A DNA stretch of 64,000 bases from Exophiala sp. HKRS030 (taxonomy: Eukaryota > Ascomycota > Eurotiomycetes > Chaetothyriales > Herpotrichiellaceae), in the NCBI GenBank assembly GCA_023897205.1, contig JAHWDD010000010.1, forward strand, positions 620,001 to 684,000, given 5' to 3'. Position 1 is the first letter of the stretch. Each line of letters opens with the position of its first letter. Shown piece by piece: positions 32,958 through 42,874 of this stretch. The position numbers were made by a program, and so were the translations under genes. Below the pieces are notes generated by a model. That model searched no databases. It had not been told where the DNA came from and was given only the letters and a program-made list of their open reading frames with translations.

Positions 32958-35650
32958 TCAAATGATGCCTCTACAATACTTTTCGTCTTCATCCAGGGAT
33001 TCGGATGGAGACTTCAAGACCATAGCAGCACCTGTCTTGTCGGATGCATCTTGCTCACTATGATCGCAAGGCGACCACTTGTCATTGTTGGTGGTGGCTT
33101 CTTCCATCTCAGAGGAAGTATGGCGACTCGTCATGTCAGGCGGAGACTCCGAACACAACTCGTTCTCTGACACATATCCGCCCTCTTCCGAGGTGCTTGG
33201 GTTGTCCACCATGTCACGTTTCAATCGCAAAGGCAGATCAATCATCTTTGGACGAAAATTGGTAGTCCCAAACATAGGCCGGGCGAAGTTGTTTTCGTCA
33301 ACAGTGAGTGCATTGAAAAGGCCTCTCACATCTGCACTTGTCGAGCTCTCGGCTTGTCCAGCAAGCCAGGATCTAGGTTGAATTTCATCATCGGAAGATG
33401 AGCCTTCCATGTCGAAAAGAGAAGTGATGTCGAGTTCGTCTTCGGTTTCTGTGTTTCCATGCAGAGGTCGCCCCAAACCGGCTTGCGAAATGATTCTCCT
33501 AAGCACATCAACCATGCTGCGGGAATCTGTCTGCCGTTTCCGTAACTCTAGCCGAGCGGCATCCAATACATCATCAGTTTCCCATAGAGACAAAGCTTTT
33601 GTATCCTTTCGTGGAGCTGTGTTCGAAGGTAATTGAGTCTGGTCCCAGAACTTGCGCAATCCCCCCTCTTGACAGACCAGTTCCCTAAAAGCGATCTCTC
33701 CCGCTTCAATAGTCTCCAGCACCGCAGGTACAAAAACATCCTCGTCAAATGGACACTATCCATATTGGTCGGTGTATGGACCCAGCTTGGTCTCGGATGG
33801 AGACATTGGGAGGGGGATGAACGCAGGTGAAGGAGCAAGTGGTGTCTGCAGATCAGCTCGCGGATCTCTTGGGGCTGTGTGAGAAAAGGGAAGCCGCTCT
33901 TCCTGACCGAAGTGCTGTCAAAGGTCAGCAATCATGTTGGTGCATTGGACGCTGTATACATACTCTACCATTCGCAATTGCTTGTTCCTGCGGGAAGTTT
34001 GCCAAGGAGGCCATTGAGGATTCCGCGGTTGCTTCTTCAAGAGCTAATGTAGCAGCATCCAAGCTATTCTCTGGGTCAGTCGCCGCGGTTCGAGTGCTGC
34101 TAGATGAAAATGGGTCTGTCAGAGATTCAGGGGCGGTTGTCTTATCCTGTGGAAATGGCTTCCAAGCTGTTAGCATTATCTTCAGAAGATGGAAATCATT
34201 TTGAATACTCACCCGGGTTCTCTTTGGTACGACCATGGTTAACACGTCTCCGCTCGACGTAGACGAAGAATCAGAGAAGACGTCAGGTGGATCCAAGTCC
34301 GAATCTGCATCATAGGGTTGTGGGTTCCAAGCATCCTGGCCCGTGAGATCTGGGTGTGTTGTTGGCAACTTGTCTTCTTGCGCAAGTCGAAGTTTGCGAA
34401 AGGGTTTCTCATCATTAGGAGAAGTCTTTCCAGCGCAGGCCTTCTCTGAACTGGCTGATAGCTTCATGGTGGGAAAGCATTCAAAGGCATCCTCTTTTTT
34501 CTCACTGATGTGTGCAGTACCACGGGTATCTTCTCCTTCAAACATTTGTGCCTTTGACCCAGTTCCAAAAACTCCCTGGCCACTGGCAATCTCCAAGCAG
34601 GAAGAAAGGCTTGATAATCTCCTATGGTATCCGGCTCCATACTGGTCACGTACGATTCGACTGATCTCGGGATCAATCTCTTCTGGGGGATCATCAAAAG
34701 GATTGACTGGAGGTTCGACAGGAGGGTTGACTGCACGTGGCAAGACAGTCGGGCCAGCTTGAGAAGGCAAAATCTCTGTCAGAGGCTTCTTGCTCATGTT
34801 AGGAAGTATGTCGCTGGCTTTTGTGGTCTCCCTCGCGTGACGAAAATCGGCAGAATTTCGCAGCACATGTGTTGGTTGAGGTCTGCCTGTCGGAATGGTG
34901 TCTTGCAGTCTTCTCATGGCTGTCATGATCGGGGTCCGAGTGAGATCAATGGGTGGCAGTAATGGTGGTTGCTTGGGAATGTCAATGGGAGATGATCGTG
35001 TCTCTGCGTCGATGACCGTGTTTTCAGGTCTGAATCTGACCGACTTTTTAGGGCTCTTTTTCCCTGGTGAAATGTGAACTTGAATCACTGGATCCTCATC
35101 TTGTGTTTTGGCTGGCTCCCTGTTCTCCTTGTAGAACAGCGCCGTTATTGCTCCAAGGAAAGTCTTAGGAGGAGATGATTTGTCCGAGGACGATGACTCA
35201 GATGACTTTTTGTCCGAGTTTGCATGGCTAGCTTTGCTCATTAGTGACAACCCAGATATTTTGAGCGGATGAGGACTCGGTGGTCGACGAAACTGCTTTG
35301 GCTTGTCGACAGACGAAGCATCGATGGCTCGTTGTGGATCGTGATCAGGATTCAAAGCATCATATTTGGGATACAGGTCACCCTCAATGGCATCGGCGGT
35401 AGGTCTTGTAGGTGAACGACTGTTGCACATAGTCAGTGTGGTTACAATTGTATCCATCAAGGTGAATGTGGACTTGCCTGGCAGTCCGTCCTCTTCTAGC
35501 AGAGTCGAAGAGAGCGGTGATGCTTCTACGGGGAGAAAGTCTTGTAATAGTTGAAGCACGACTCGGACTTGGTGATGATGAGGTATTTTGCTCTCTTGGT
35601 TCTGTTGGTGACTCGGTCACCGTTCTTCGGCGGAGACTTGGGAAAGGCAT
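32958..35650 (-). CDS. large low-complexity fungal protein; frame interrupted by TAG or by an alternative acceptor
   Basis: Exon 1 reads 35650-35478 (MPFPSLRRRTVTESPTEPRE). A 58 bp intron follows with a GC donor (CAG|GCAAGT) and acceptor CAACAG. Exon 2 reads 35419-34213, exon 3 reads 34146-33964 after a stop-free 66 bp intron, and exon 4 starts at 33914 after a 49 bp intron. In exon 4 the frame meets TAG at 33758-33756 after 52 codons and then stays open for 265 more codons to a stop at 32958. Two readings fit: a truncated 573-residue protein, or splicing from donor 33963 to the AG of that same TAG (208 bp intron), giving 786 residues. The sequence is Ser/Pro/acidic-rich, with KKSPKKSVRFRPENTV and a C-terminal block (VPAVLETIEAGEIAFREL) that looks conserved. 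Function unknown. Confidence 0.65.
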
Positions 35651-36583
35651 ACTGGGCTAAGCTGATCTCATTGACATGCAGAATAAGAGGGGCTACCCAA
35701 TGGCCTTCAAAGGCCAGAGGATTGACGTAGCAGGACAAGGAGGAGAATATTGTTGTTTTTGGAAGAAAATCGAAGTGTGGGAAGGGAGGTCTGGGATGAG
35801 AGAAAATGGAGGGAGGAGAGAATGCATGTTAGTGTTGTGGCCAGGAGGAAGGAAGGGCGCGGCCAAGGCTCTCGCCTGTTCATGTTCATTCAACGACACT
35901 ATGAACGACTTCACATTCCATTTACTTTATCTCTCACCATGAAAGTCTCATCGTCGATCAATCTAAACGTGTTTCTTCGTCTTGTTGAGGAGAGTGTTCT
36001 TCTCTATGCCTGTGCATCTGAGCATGGAACTAGATCTAACCCGAAGATCACCCGAACAAGGCTGACACCCCTTTCATTCAACCACAATGGCAGCGGCAGG
36101 TCCTGAACCACATTTATGGTATGGGATAGTCCATGATGGAGGTACTAATGGCTAAGGTCATCGAAAATTCAGATCTTCAATCACCATGAAAATCATAGTC
36201 GTCATGTCATGCCCACTTTGCGAAAAAGCGCGCAGTCTTCACCATTTTCACCCACAACAGCGGTTTGACAATGACTACTAACGAACCAGCACGGTCCAGT
36301 TCATGGCTGGAAGCAAACGGCTCTCGAAAGTTATTTTTGCTCATATTTCCTTTGTCATAATGGCGAACAACGTGTATCGGTATTATTGGGTACAATGAAA
36401 TGGCATATCGGTTCATTGTCTAGACCAGCTTCATTGAACGACTCAACACACATACTTTGTACGTATAAGACATGGCTGTCTTCATGAATGTTGCGAGTTG
36501 CAAAGCTACAGTACTTCGGTATTGGATACCTATCGATAGACATAACAGCCACCTTTGGTATTTCTACCCTTCGAGGGAGTCAC
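35651..36583. promoter_or_regulatory. divergent spacer
   Basis: Separates two divergent genes and has no convincing gene. The purine-rich plus strand near 35740-35870 corresponds to a pyrimidine-rich leader for the minus-strand gene. Confidence 0.5.
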
Positions 36584-37639
36584 ATGATAATGAGTAACAA
36601 TGCCAACAACTTTCGACTGGATGGCTTCCCTATCCACCCTATTTGGCGCTACAGTGCTTTCAGAAACGCCAATTTCAGCGAACATCTATCCATCCCTGAG
36701 CTGGATAGGCCACAGTATAATATAGATGAGGGCGTTTACGACCGCATGAAGCCAGGCCTGAGACTTGCAACCTTGTTTCTCGAGCTGGTCACTCCTGAGC
36801 TAGCACATATATTTAACGCAGGAGTTGAGCCACAACCATACCACGAGGAGAAACCGAGTCAAAGGCTGAGCGCGTGGAGAGGCACCCCTGCCAAATACAG
36901 AGCACTTAACGCCGAGCTTGTTCGACTGTCCAAGATGTACAGAGTTACAGCATTTCGGCCCAAGCCCCAGGGCGGAGACAAGGACGAGCCGAAGTGCTAT
37001 TTTATAAAGACGGACACGGCAGTCACCGACCTCATATGGTGTCCGTCACACACGCGCCCATACAAACAATTCTACCCGCAATCAGCCATCTGCACCACAT
37101 GGCAAGCATTCTTCGAGCGACAGGACTGGGACACAATTGGCGACGACGAGAAGAATGCCCGCCTGCTGTTATTGGCCGTCACGCTGATCCACGAGCTTGC
37201 CCATGTTGTCTGGTTCCACCGTGTCAGTCGTTACTACGAGCTGTCCGCGAAGAAGGGTCGTAAGGACTTCTCTGACATCGAATTTGATCCAAGCGAGCCC
37301 GTGTTCGGCGAGCGTCAGTGGGCGGAATGCGGCTACGTAATTGAGGAGTCACTGGTAAGCGGCTATCTAAGCTACTCGAACATTGTCCAAATGCCCAACC
37401 ATCCCAACCCTCCTAGAAACTGCGTGCTCTACGCCATGCGGGAGTGGCCGGCCGTCGGGCAGACTCAGATCCGGGTCAACGAGGTCCCACCACATCGAAT
37501 CGAAGATTTCTTCATACATGAGACTTGGCAGCGTGGTCCCGATGCTGCCCTTGCTGGCTACCACCAAGTGGCGATAGATAACCTGACCGATCGGCATATG
37601 GCGCGGTCCTTCGTTCTTCAGGCTGATCCTATGCTTTAA
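36584..37639 (+). CDS. putative HExxH zinc-metalloprotease-like protein
   Basis: The single exon encodes 351 residues from the ATG at 36584 (MIMSNNANN). The same frame is open from 36488 upstream, so a longer N-terminus with 32 extra residues is possible. The motif TLIHELAHVVWFHR places His203, Glu204 and His207 in the classic HExxH zinc-binding and catalytic arrangement, on a predicted amphipathic helix. About 40 residues on, ECGYVIEESLVSGYL offers glutamates (248, 254 and 255) that could be the third ligand, as in gluzincin-like enzymes. There is no signal peptide, propeptide or membrane segment, so a secreted protease is unlikely. I do not recognise a named peptidase family, and proteolytic activity is inference from the motif. 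No introns are seen. Confidence 0.78.
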   Translation: MIMSNNANNFRLDGFPIHPIWRYSAFRNANFSEHLSIPELDRPQYNIDEGVYDRMKPGLRLATLFLELVTPELAHIFNAGVEPQPYHEEKPSQRLSAWRGTPAKYRALNAELVRLSKMYRVTAFRPKPQGGDKDEPKCYFIKTDTAVTDLIWCPSHTRPYKQFYPQSAICTTWQAFFERQDWDTIGDDEKNARLLLLAVTLIHELAHVVWFHRVSRYYELSAKKGRKDFSDIEFDPSEPVFGERQWAECGYVIEESLVSGYLSYSNIVQMPNHPNPPRNCVLYAMREWPAVGQTQIRVNEVPPHRIEDFFIHETWQRGPDAALAGYHQVAIDNLTDRHMARSFVLQADPML

Positions 37640-38250
37640 TTTGGGCCATCGTTGTTGAGTTTGTGCAATGTTGGCATGGCCGCGTCAATACCTTCAGATA
37701 TATCTTTGTTATTAGTTTGTATTTTGAAATGTCTGACATCCATTTTTCGTCATACTGTGCCTCTCTACTGGCCTCAAGTCTTCATTGTGCTCTATTTTCT
37801 GTTACACGATCTCCAGAAAGGTAAAACGGCCCTCGTGATTCATCCTACTCACCAAACATCCAGGGAGAGCTGGCACACTCAGACAAACCAGCAGGGCATC
37901 ATTTCCAAAGAATGGCTTTTCTTTGTAGTGTAGGAGACATTGTCTGGCGAAACAAACACTGTAGTCGCGGGCGATGTGCATGTCCTTTGTTTTTCTCCAT
38001 TGTCCCACCGAGAACCACAAAGTGGCGAAGCATGAAGAAAGTGATGGGCAAAGAACCAAAGCCAGTAACCTGGGAATATTACATTTTTCTCTCTATCGCA
38101 AAAGTATGCAAAAGCACCCTCCTTGAAAAAAAAAGAGGAAACGCATCAAACAGACAGTAGACTAGAACGTCAGCAAACAAGCGTTGCATCCCAAGTACGC
38201 ATCGTTCCATCAACGCCTTAAAAAACATAAAAACAATCAAAGTTCCAACC
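37640..38250. other. spacer
   Basis: About 600 bp with no gene seen. It has A-rich runs (38124-38150 and 38219-38237) before the next ATG. Confidence 0.5.
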
Positions 38251-38916
38251 ATGGCAGTGCAATCCAAATCAGCAATTCCACTCTTCATCTTCCTAGCACT
38301 TTTACTTCTCCTGCTCCCCTGTGCTGCGATCCTGTGGCACGGGAATCGCAAATTCCGTGAGCGGAGGAAGCGGAGAAAACCAGGACCAAAAACCTTCCAG
38401 AACATCGTCCAGACCATGCCTACATCATTCGAGATGGGCAAGATCCGCACCCCACCAGTCGCAGTTGCACCTCCGCGAGAGCGAACCCGAGAGAGGAGAC
38501 AACTCCCACTAGCATGGCGTGGACCGGACGGGAAATTCATCATTCCAAATCAAATCTCCAGTCAACAAGATACCCTCGACATCGGCAGCAACAGGAATCA
38601 TCGACAGATCCAAGGAGCACCAGCAAAAGTCGGCGTCGAAGGGAGAGACTTGACAATCCCGAGCCTGCCACCTACTCCACCGACACCCCAAGAACCAACA
38701 CCGCCAACTCAATACGCCACCGTTGTCGATTTACCGCCGTTTGTCCTGATGGCCGCCCCCGCGCCCAAGAGGGAACAGAGTCATGCCAGAGTGTTCGACG
38801 CTCCGCAGCGGAGAGCCGAGTTTGCCAAAGCACCACAGGTCCATAGTCAATATGGTATCCCCGAGGACGACGTCGAGTATGACACTCCCGGTCAAACGCC
38901 GAAGAATTGGACTTGA
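38251..38916 (+). CDS. small single-pass membrane protein, proline-rich tail
   Basis: The single exon encodes 221 residues. Residues 8-28 (IPLFIFLALLLLLLPCAAIL) form an N-terminal membrane anchor or uncleaved signal, followed at once by a strongly basic stretch (RKFRERRKRRKPGPK), which by the positive-inside rule puts the tail in the cytosol. The tail is disordered and proline-rich (SLPPTPPTPQEPTPPTQYA), a possible SH3- or WW-binding surface. It ends with an acidic segment and PGQTPKNWT. No enzyme domain is present. It neighbours two further small membrane proteins on the opposite strand. The anchor-plus-tail design resembles adaptor or recruitment proteins; that is speculation. Confidence 0.7.
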   Translation: MAVQSKSAIPLFIFLALLLLLLPCAAILWHGNRKFRERRKRRKPGPKTFQNIVQTMPTSFEMGKIRTPPVAVAPPRERTRERRQLPLAWRGPDGKFIIPNQISSQQDTLDIGSNRNHRQIQGAPAKVGVEGRDLTIPSLPPTPPTPQEPTPPTQYATVVDLPPFVLMAAPAPKREQSHARVFDAPQRRAEFAKAPQVHSQYGIPEDDVEYDTPGQTPKNWT

Positions 38917-39091
38917 GTCGTGAGATATTGGGAGCGAAGACCGGAAAATTCAGCGAGCGGATAGAGCAGCAAAGATGAGTTGGACAGGATGCTGGATCGT
39001 TCACATCACACTGATCGAACAAGCCATTTGTGACTTATGATTTTTCCATTTGGAAAAAGTTGGACGTTGTATCCAAAAATAGAATTGCATT

Positions 39092-39631
39092 TCAAACAAT
39101 ATCCCTCATTGCACGTTTCTCACCCAAGTAAGCCCATTTTGACTCGGCCTGGGCAAAGGTGGTTATTGTTGGAGGAGCTGACTTCTCTGGGACGGGGGTA
39201 AACTTTGTTCCCGACGTTGAAGGTGCTTGGCTAAATGAAGTTATCGTGGCTGGAGCAGAACTTGGCACTGAAGCCTTGTTCCGGGCATCGTTTGTGTACA
39301 AGTTAATGATGTCATGCGTGCTGTCCCTGACGGTCATTAAGAGAGGAGGGGGACTTTCGGCTTCAGCCATACTCGCGAAATCGTCTGGTAGGGGCGGAGG
39401 GGATTCGGCTTCAGGTGTTTCTGGTTGTGCGGGAGCCTCGGGCTGTGGTATGGTTGCCATATCTGCTGCAGCTATTGTCAGTGGCATAATCACACTGGTC
39501 TCTTTCTTGTTCTTATCGTCCTTCTTCGACCGAAGCATATCTGAGATGGAGCAGTATATTGCGAGACAAAATGTAGATGTAGCAAGCGCTACAACAGCGA
39601 TAAGGACGACCAAAGCCGCTGTTGGAATCAT
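39092..39631 (-). CDS. small single-pass membrane protein, Pro/Ala-rich tail
   Basis: The start is taken at Met 39631 (MIPTAALVVLIAVVALATST), giving 179 residues. The frame extends upstream to 39844, but the extra 71 residues begin at a non-hydrophobic stretch and have no support. Residues 4-27 are a membrane helix, followed by KKDDKNKKE (basic, cytosolic side predicted). The rest is low-complexity, with two near-repeats (EAESPPPLPDD and EAESPPPLLM) and FxQAxS-type repeats (ITSFSQAPS, ITTFAQAES) near the C-terminus. The layout parallels the gene at 38251 and the one at 39981. No family is recognised. Coding is supported by the membrane helix and duplicated motifs. Confidence 0.6.
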   Translation of the reverse strand: MIPTAALVVLIAVVALATSTFCLAIYCSISDMLRSKKDDKNKKETSVIMPLTIAAADMATIPQPEAPAQPETPEAESPPPLPDDFASMAEAESPPPLLMTVRDSTHDIINLYTNDARNKASVPSSAPATITSFSQAPSTSGTKFTPVPEKSAPPTITTFAQAESKWAYLGEKRAMRDIV

Positions 39632-39980
39632 CTTGAGGAGAGGGTATCGGGATAGGGCGGGGGTCGAAAAATTCTTTGAAGCTGGGTCGAAGGGACTGGT
39701 GGAATCGAGTTGAAATTGATTTGGCCTTAGAGTGGTGATACCGTTGAATAAAGGAATAGGTACGATGGGACAAAGACATTGCCTCGAATAGGAACACCAT
39801 AGAAGGTTTTGAACAAAGAAGCCGCGAACGTTCACCAGTGGCACTGTCGGGTCGAAGAGAGCATGGAAAACACCAAGCGGGATGTTTTAGCGTATTTGCA
39901 AGAACTTTTATCTGAAGCATAGAGCACTATCGTTGTGATAATAGCAAACGGGGTGCTTGGTGATGCTGTTCTCCGAGATC

Positions 39981-40169
39981 CTATGTTGTTATTGGGTTCT
40001 TTATGACGCCGCCAAAGATCTCGTCGTCCTCAGATTTTCGAATCGCGCCCTCTTTGGAGCGTCTAACTTTGAGAGTGTAGAGGTAGACCATAGAGATGAT
40101 CACGATGATACCAGCGAACATGGCGATAGCCAGCCAGGCGACTCCAGACATGTTGGATCGTGAAGGCAT
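39981..40169 (-). CDS. very small single-pass membrane protein (62 residues)
   Basis: The frame runs from an ATG at 40169 (MPSRSNMSGVAWLAIAMFAG) to a stop at 39981. Residues 9-31 form one strongly hydrophobic helix, followed by KVRRSKEG and a short acidic tail. A possible upstream exon ends at a GTGAGT donor near 40236 (reading DLKLSIIYDG), so this may be the last exon of a slightly larger gene. It is the third single-pass protein in 2 kb. Short length keeps confidence moderate. Confidence 0.45.
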   Translation of the reverse strand: MPSRSNMSGVAWLAIAMFAGIIVIISMVYLYTLKVRRSKEGAIRKSEDDEIFGGVIKNPITT

Positions 40170-40963
40170 ATTGGAGTTGAGCTCGAGGTATTGTATATTC
40201 TTGGGTATACACACAACAATAGATCAACTCACCGTCGTAGATGATACTCAGCTTTAAGTCTAGGCACCTCACAGACAGATTCCTTCGTGCTCAGAATAGC
40301 TTTCTTTATGGTCAATTCCGGAGGCGAGGCTGTGCCACCTTTGTTGTGACAATGATACCTCGATCAATCCGTCGAACAACAAAGGGCATACCGTGCGCTG
40401 CAATAGTACCAGAGCCCATGCATGGCCCTCCATGTTCTGATCGTCGAGGATAGCCTCCTGGATGTGCAAATACGGACGTCCTCGCGGCATTAATGGTCGA
40501 GTCCTGGGAGGATCGTACTTATAAAGGTAGCCTAACGACATTGAAAATGTCAGGGATGTCATCGGACTAGGTATCTCACTCGTCCATGCCATCCAGAAGC
40601 ATGTTTCATATCGTGACAGCAAACATCAGCACGATATCTGGCCCTGAAGGCGAGTTGACTGCTTTCAAGAAGACACGTTGACTGTGTCATTTCCCGTACG
40701 CACTAAGCCGCTTCCGGACGGCTCCTGAGTCGCCGCGTTCTGTCGCAAACCGCGTCAATTGCTTCGGATTCACATGCTCTCGGTTCCTGACAGCAACAAA
40801 TAGCACCTTGAGATAACACAAACCCCTTTACTCATCTCGAAATATACAGACACCGTGGCTGCATAAAGGCACCTAGCTACTCAATTCATAAACTTCCTGC
40901 GCAAAAGCATTCCGACCTCATTTCACCATCTCTCCTCTGTCCAGAGACTCATCCTTCTCCATC
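40170..40963. promoter_or_regulatory. spacer upstream of mitochondrial SSB gene
   Basis: A minus-strand frame of 117 codons (40269-40622) has mixed character and is not called. The last 200 bp are the likely promoter of the gene at 40964. Confidence 0.45.
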
Positions 40964-41460
40964 ATGTCTTTCCTTCTATCTCCTGCCCGACGTGCGGGCA
41001 GCGCCACTCCTGCCTTTGCGCAGCGAGCATTCTCGACAACACGATCCTCACAACTGGCGCGCATGACTCTTGTTGGCCGGATAGGCACCGACCCCGAGTT
41101 GATCGACACCGGGAAGGCCCAAGTCATTAGATATGTGGTCGGAACGAGCTCTGGGCCAAAGGACAACAGACAAACATCATGGTTCCGCATCTCAAGCTTT
41201 GCGCCGGAGGGTCCCGCAAGAGACTACATCATGGGTTTAAGCAAAGGGTGAGTCGAGCGCAAGCCGTGACGACGCAGTTGGCTAACTGTGGATCTTCTAG
41301 AACACTTGTCTATCTCGAAGGCGATGCGACGATGCGTACCTATAACGATGCTGATGGCAAGAAACAAAGCGCACTGAACCTCGTGCAGACGAAGGTGGAT
41401 GTGCTCAAGCGACCATATCCCAAGGAAGGAGAAAGTGACGATGGCCCAACCGGTGTTTGA
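40964..41460 (+). CDS. rim1: mitochondrial single-stranded DNA-binding protein
   Basis: This protein coats single-stranded mitochondrial DNA during replication. Exons 40964-41247 and 41301-41460, with a 53 bp intron, give 147 residues. Residues 1-33 are a clear mitochondrial presequence: arginine-rich, no acidic residues, ending near RAFSTTRSSQLA. The OB-fold SSB domain follows: MTLVGRIGTDPELIDTGKAQ, TSWFRISSF, and after the junction TLVYLEGDATMRTYNDADGK. The C-terminal tail is acidic (EGESDDGPTGV), as in SSB proteins that bind partners through their tails. Size matches yeast Rim1 and bacterial-type SSB. It converges on the STE3 receptor gene with 300 bp between stops. Confidence 0.93.
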
Positions 41461-41761
41461 TTCATCGGAGAGGGCAGGCTCTCGTCAAGGACATCCAATA
41501 ATGTACAAAAATTTCCTTGCTAGGCAGGATGTGGACATATGGTGTTTGATGGATGTGTGAGGGATGGCTTCCTATATACTTCGCCACTCATGATGTTGCT
41601 TTCCCGTGGAGCAGAAACAACAAAGTCATCTTCTGCTGTATGCATAATATCTCCCATACCTTCCTGTATACCTACAATGTCGTTGACAATATTTGGTCTC
41701 TGCATGAACAGTCGTCACTTCCCTTCGTCATGAAAGCCTCAGTTGCTGCTTTCTGAAATCA

Positions 41762-42874
41762 CTAATTAGGTTCTGGAAGCTGGAATGTCTCCCTCGAGGT
41801 ACGACTGCCTCTTTCTTCCAATGCGACGGAATGCAATATTCTGATACGGCCCATAGTACTCGGTTCCTTCCTCCCTCTCCTCGGCAGGCGTTGCTGTAAC
41901 GAGTGAAGCCAGGATGCATACATTTTGTTGGCCTCATGTCCCGTTCCGTAGAACCCGAAGAGAATGTATGCCGCGAAAGTCTGCGACCAGCGATCGAAAG
42001 ACACCGTTTTTTGAGGTACGAAGACCACCAGATCAGACCAGTTCGCAGGATGATTGTAGACCCAGGAATAGATGTGCCATCTTGTGCTCATAAAGCCTGC
42101 GAAGGCAATAACATCCAGTGGTAAGTAGATGAGAAGGAGGATAGCAGAAAAGCTTATGAGGCGGATGTGCTGAGATCGAGTCACCCCCGGTGTGCTCGAG
42201 AGGACAGTTGACATTTCTTTTCTATGCCTCCAAAGGCGTACCATAGCTGTCACGCAGTAGACGCATGCAGCAAGACAGAGGGTTATTGGCCACAAATATA
42301 TGAGGACCAGGCTTGGCCAGGAGGAGTCCAGTGAAGGTGTGCATCCGGCTATTGTCCGTATCCAATATCTTTGTGGCGAAACCAGACAATGTGCAGCCAT
42401 CACAATGCATGGGAGTACAATACACAGGCCTATGTCCACTGTGATGGTGACCATATGCTGTCGACGACTGTGGCCCAGAGATATGCGTTGTGTGTCGAGT
42501 ATAGAGGCAATGTGGCGGAAGAGACACACCAACACCCCGTTGAAGGACACAGCCTGCCCGAAATACAACTTGGCCTCAATGTCACACAATATCTTGCCAT
42601 CCCACCAAGCATCTTGAGCTGCTGTCGGCCATAGTAAGGCGTTCAAGGCGTTGAAGAAACACATGATAATCACACCCACGGTCAGTATGATGGCCGCAAC
42701 GTTCTTGGCTCTGGTATGAACCATGAGGGGAGGTATACACGCAAGGCATGCTATGACAGCGAGAATAGAAAATACAAGAGAATATGAGGAGTACTGCATG
42801 TTATTGAGCTGACCGAAGGGGTTACATAGAAAGTGATGTTGAGGCACTTGGTAGAATTGAGGGGTTGCAAACAT
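41762..42874 (-). CDS. ste3: STE3-type (a-factor-like) pheromone receptor, GPCR
   Basis: This plasma-membrane receptor senses the lipid-modified mating pheromone and signals through a heterotrimeric G protein to the mating MAP-kinase cascade. The single exon encodes 370 residues, starting at the ATG at 42874; a second Met at residue 26 (MQYSSYSLVFS) is a possible alternative start. Seven hydrophobic helices are visible. Family wording includes CIPPLMVHTRAKNVAA after helix 1, FFNALNALLWP, WWDGKILCDIEAKL at the start of helix 3, FNGVLVCLFRHIASILDT, and LIYLPLDVIAFAGF late in the bundle. The cytoplasmic tail is basic and short. It matches fungal PreA/Ste3 in length and topology. It may contain a short in-frame intron that I cannot exclude. 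Confidence 0.92.
   Translation of the reverse strand: MFATPQFYQVPQHHFLCNPFGQLNNMQYSSYSLVFSILAVIACLACIPPLMVHTRAKNVAAIILTVGVIIMCFFNALNALLWPTAAQDAWWDGKILCDIEAKLYFGQAVSFNGVLVCLFRHIASILDTQRISLGHSRRQHMVTITVDIGLCIVLPCIVMAAHCLVSPQRYWIRTIAGCTPSLDSSWPSLVLIYLWPITLCLAACVYCVTAMVRLWRHRKEMSTVLSSTPGVTRSQHIRLISFSAILLLIYLPLDVIAFAGFMSTRWHIYSWVYNHPANWSDLVVFVPQKTVSFDRWSQTFAAYILFGFYGTGHEANKMYASWLHSLQQRLPRRGRKEPSTMGRIRILHSVALEERGSRTSRETFQLPEPN

Noticed and set aside
40269..40622. 117-codon minus-strand frame
   Set aside because: It has a few protein-like stretches, but no clear start context or splice link to the small membrane gene. Left uncalled.
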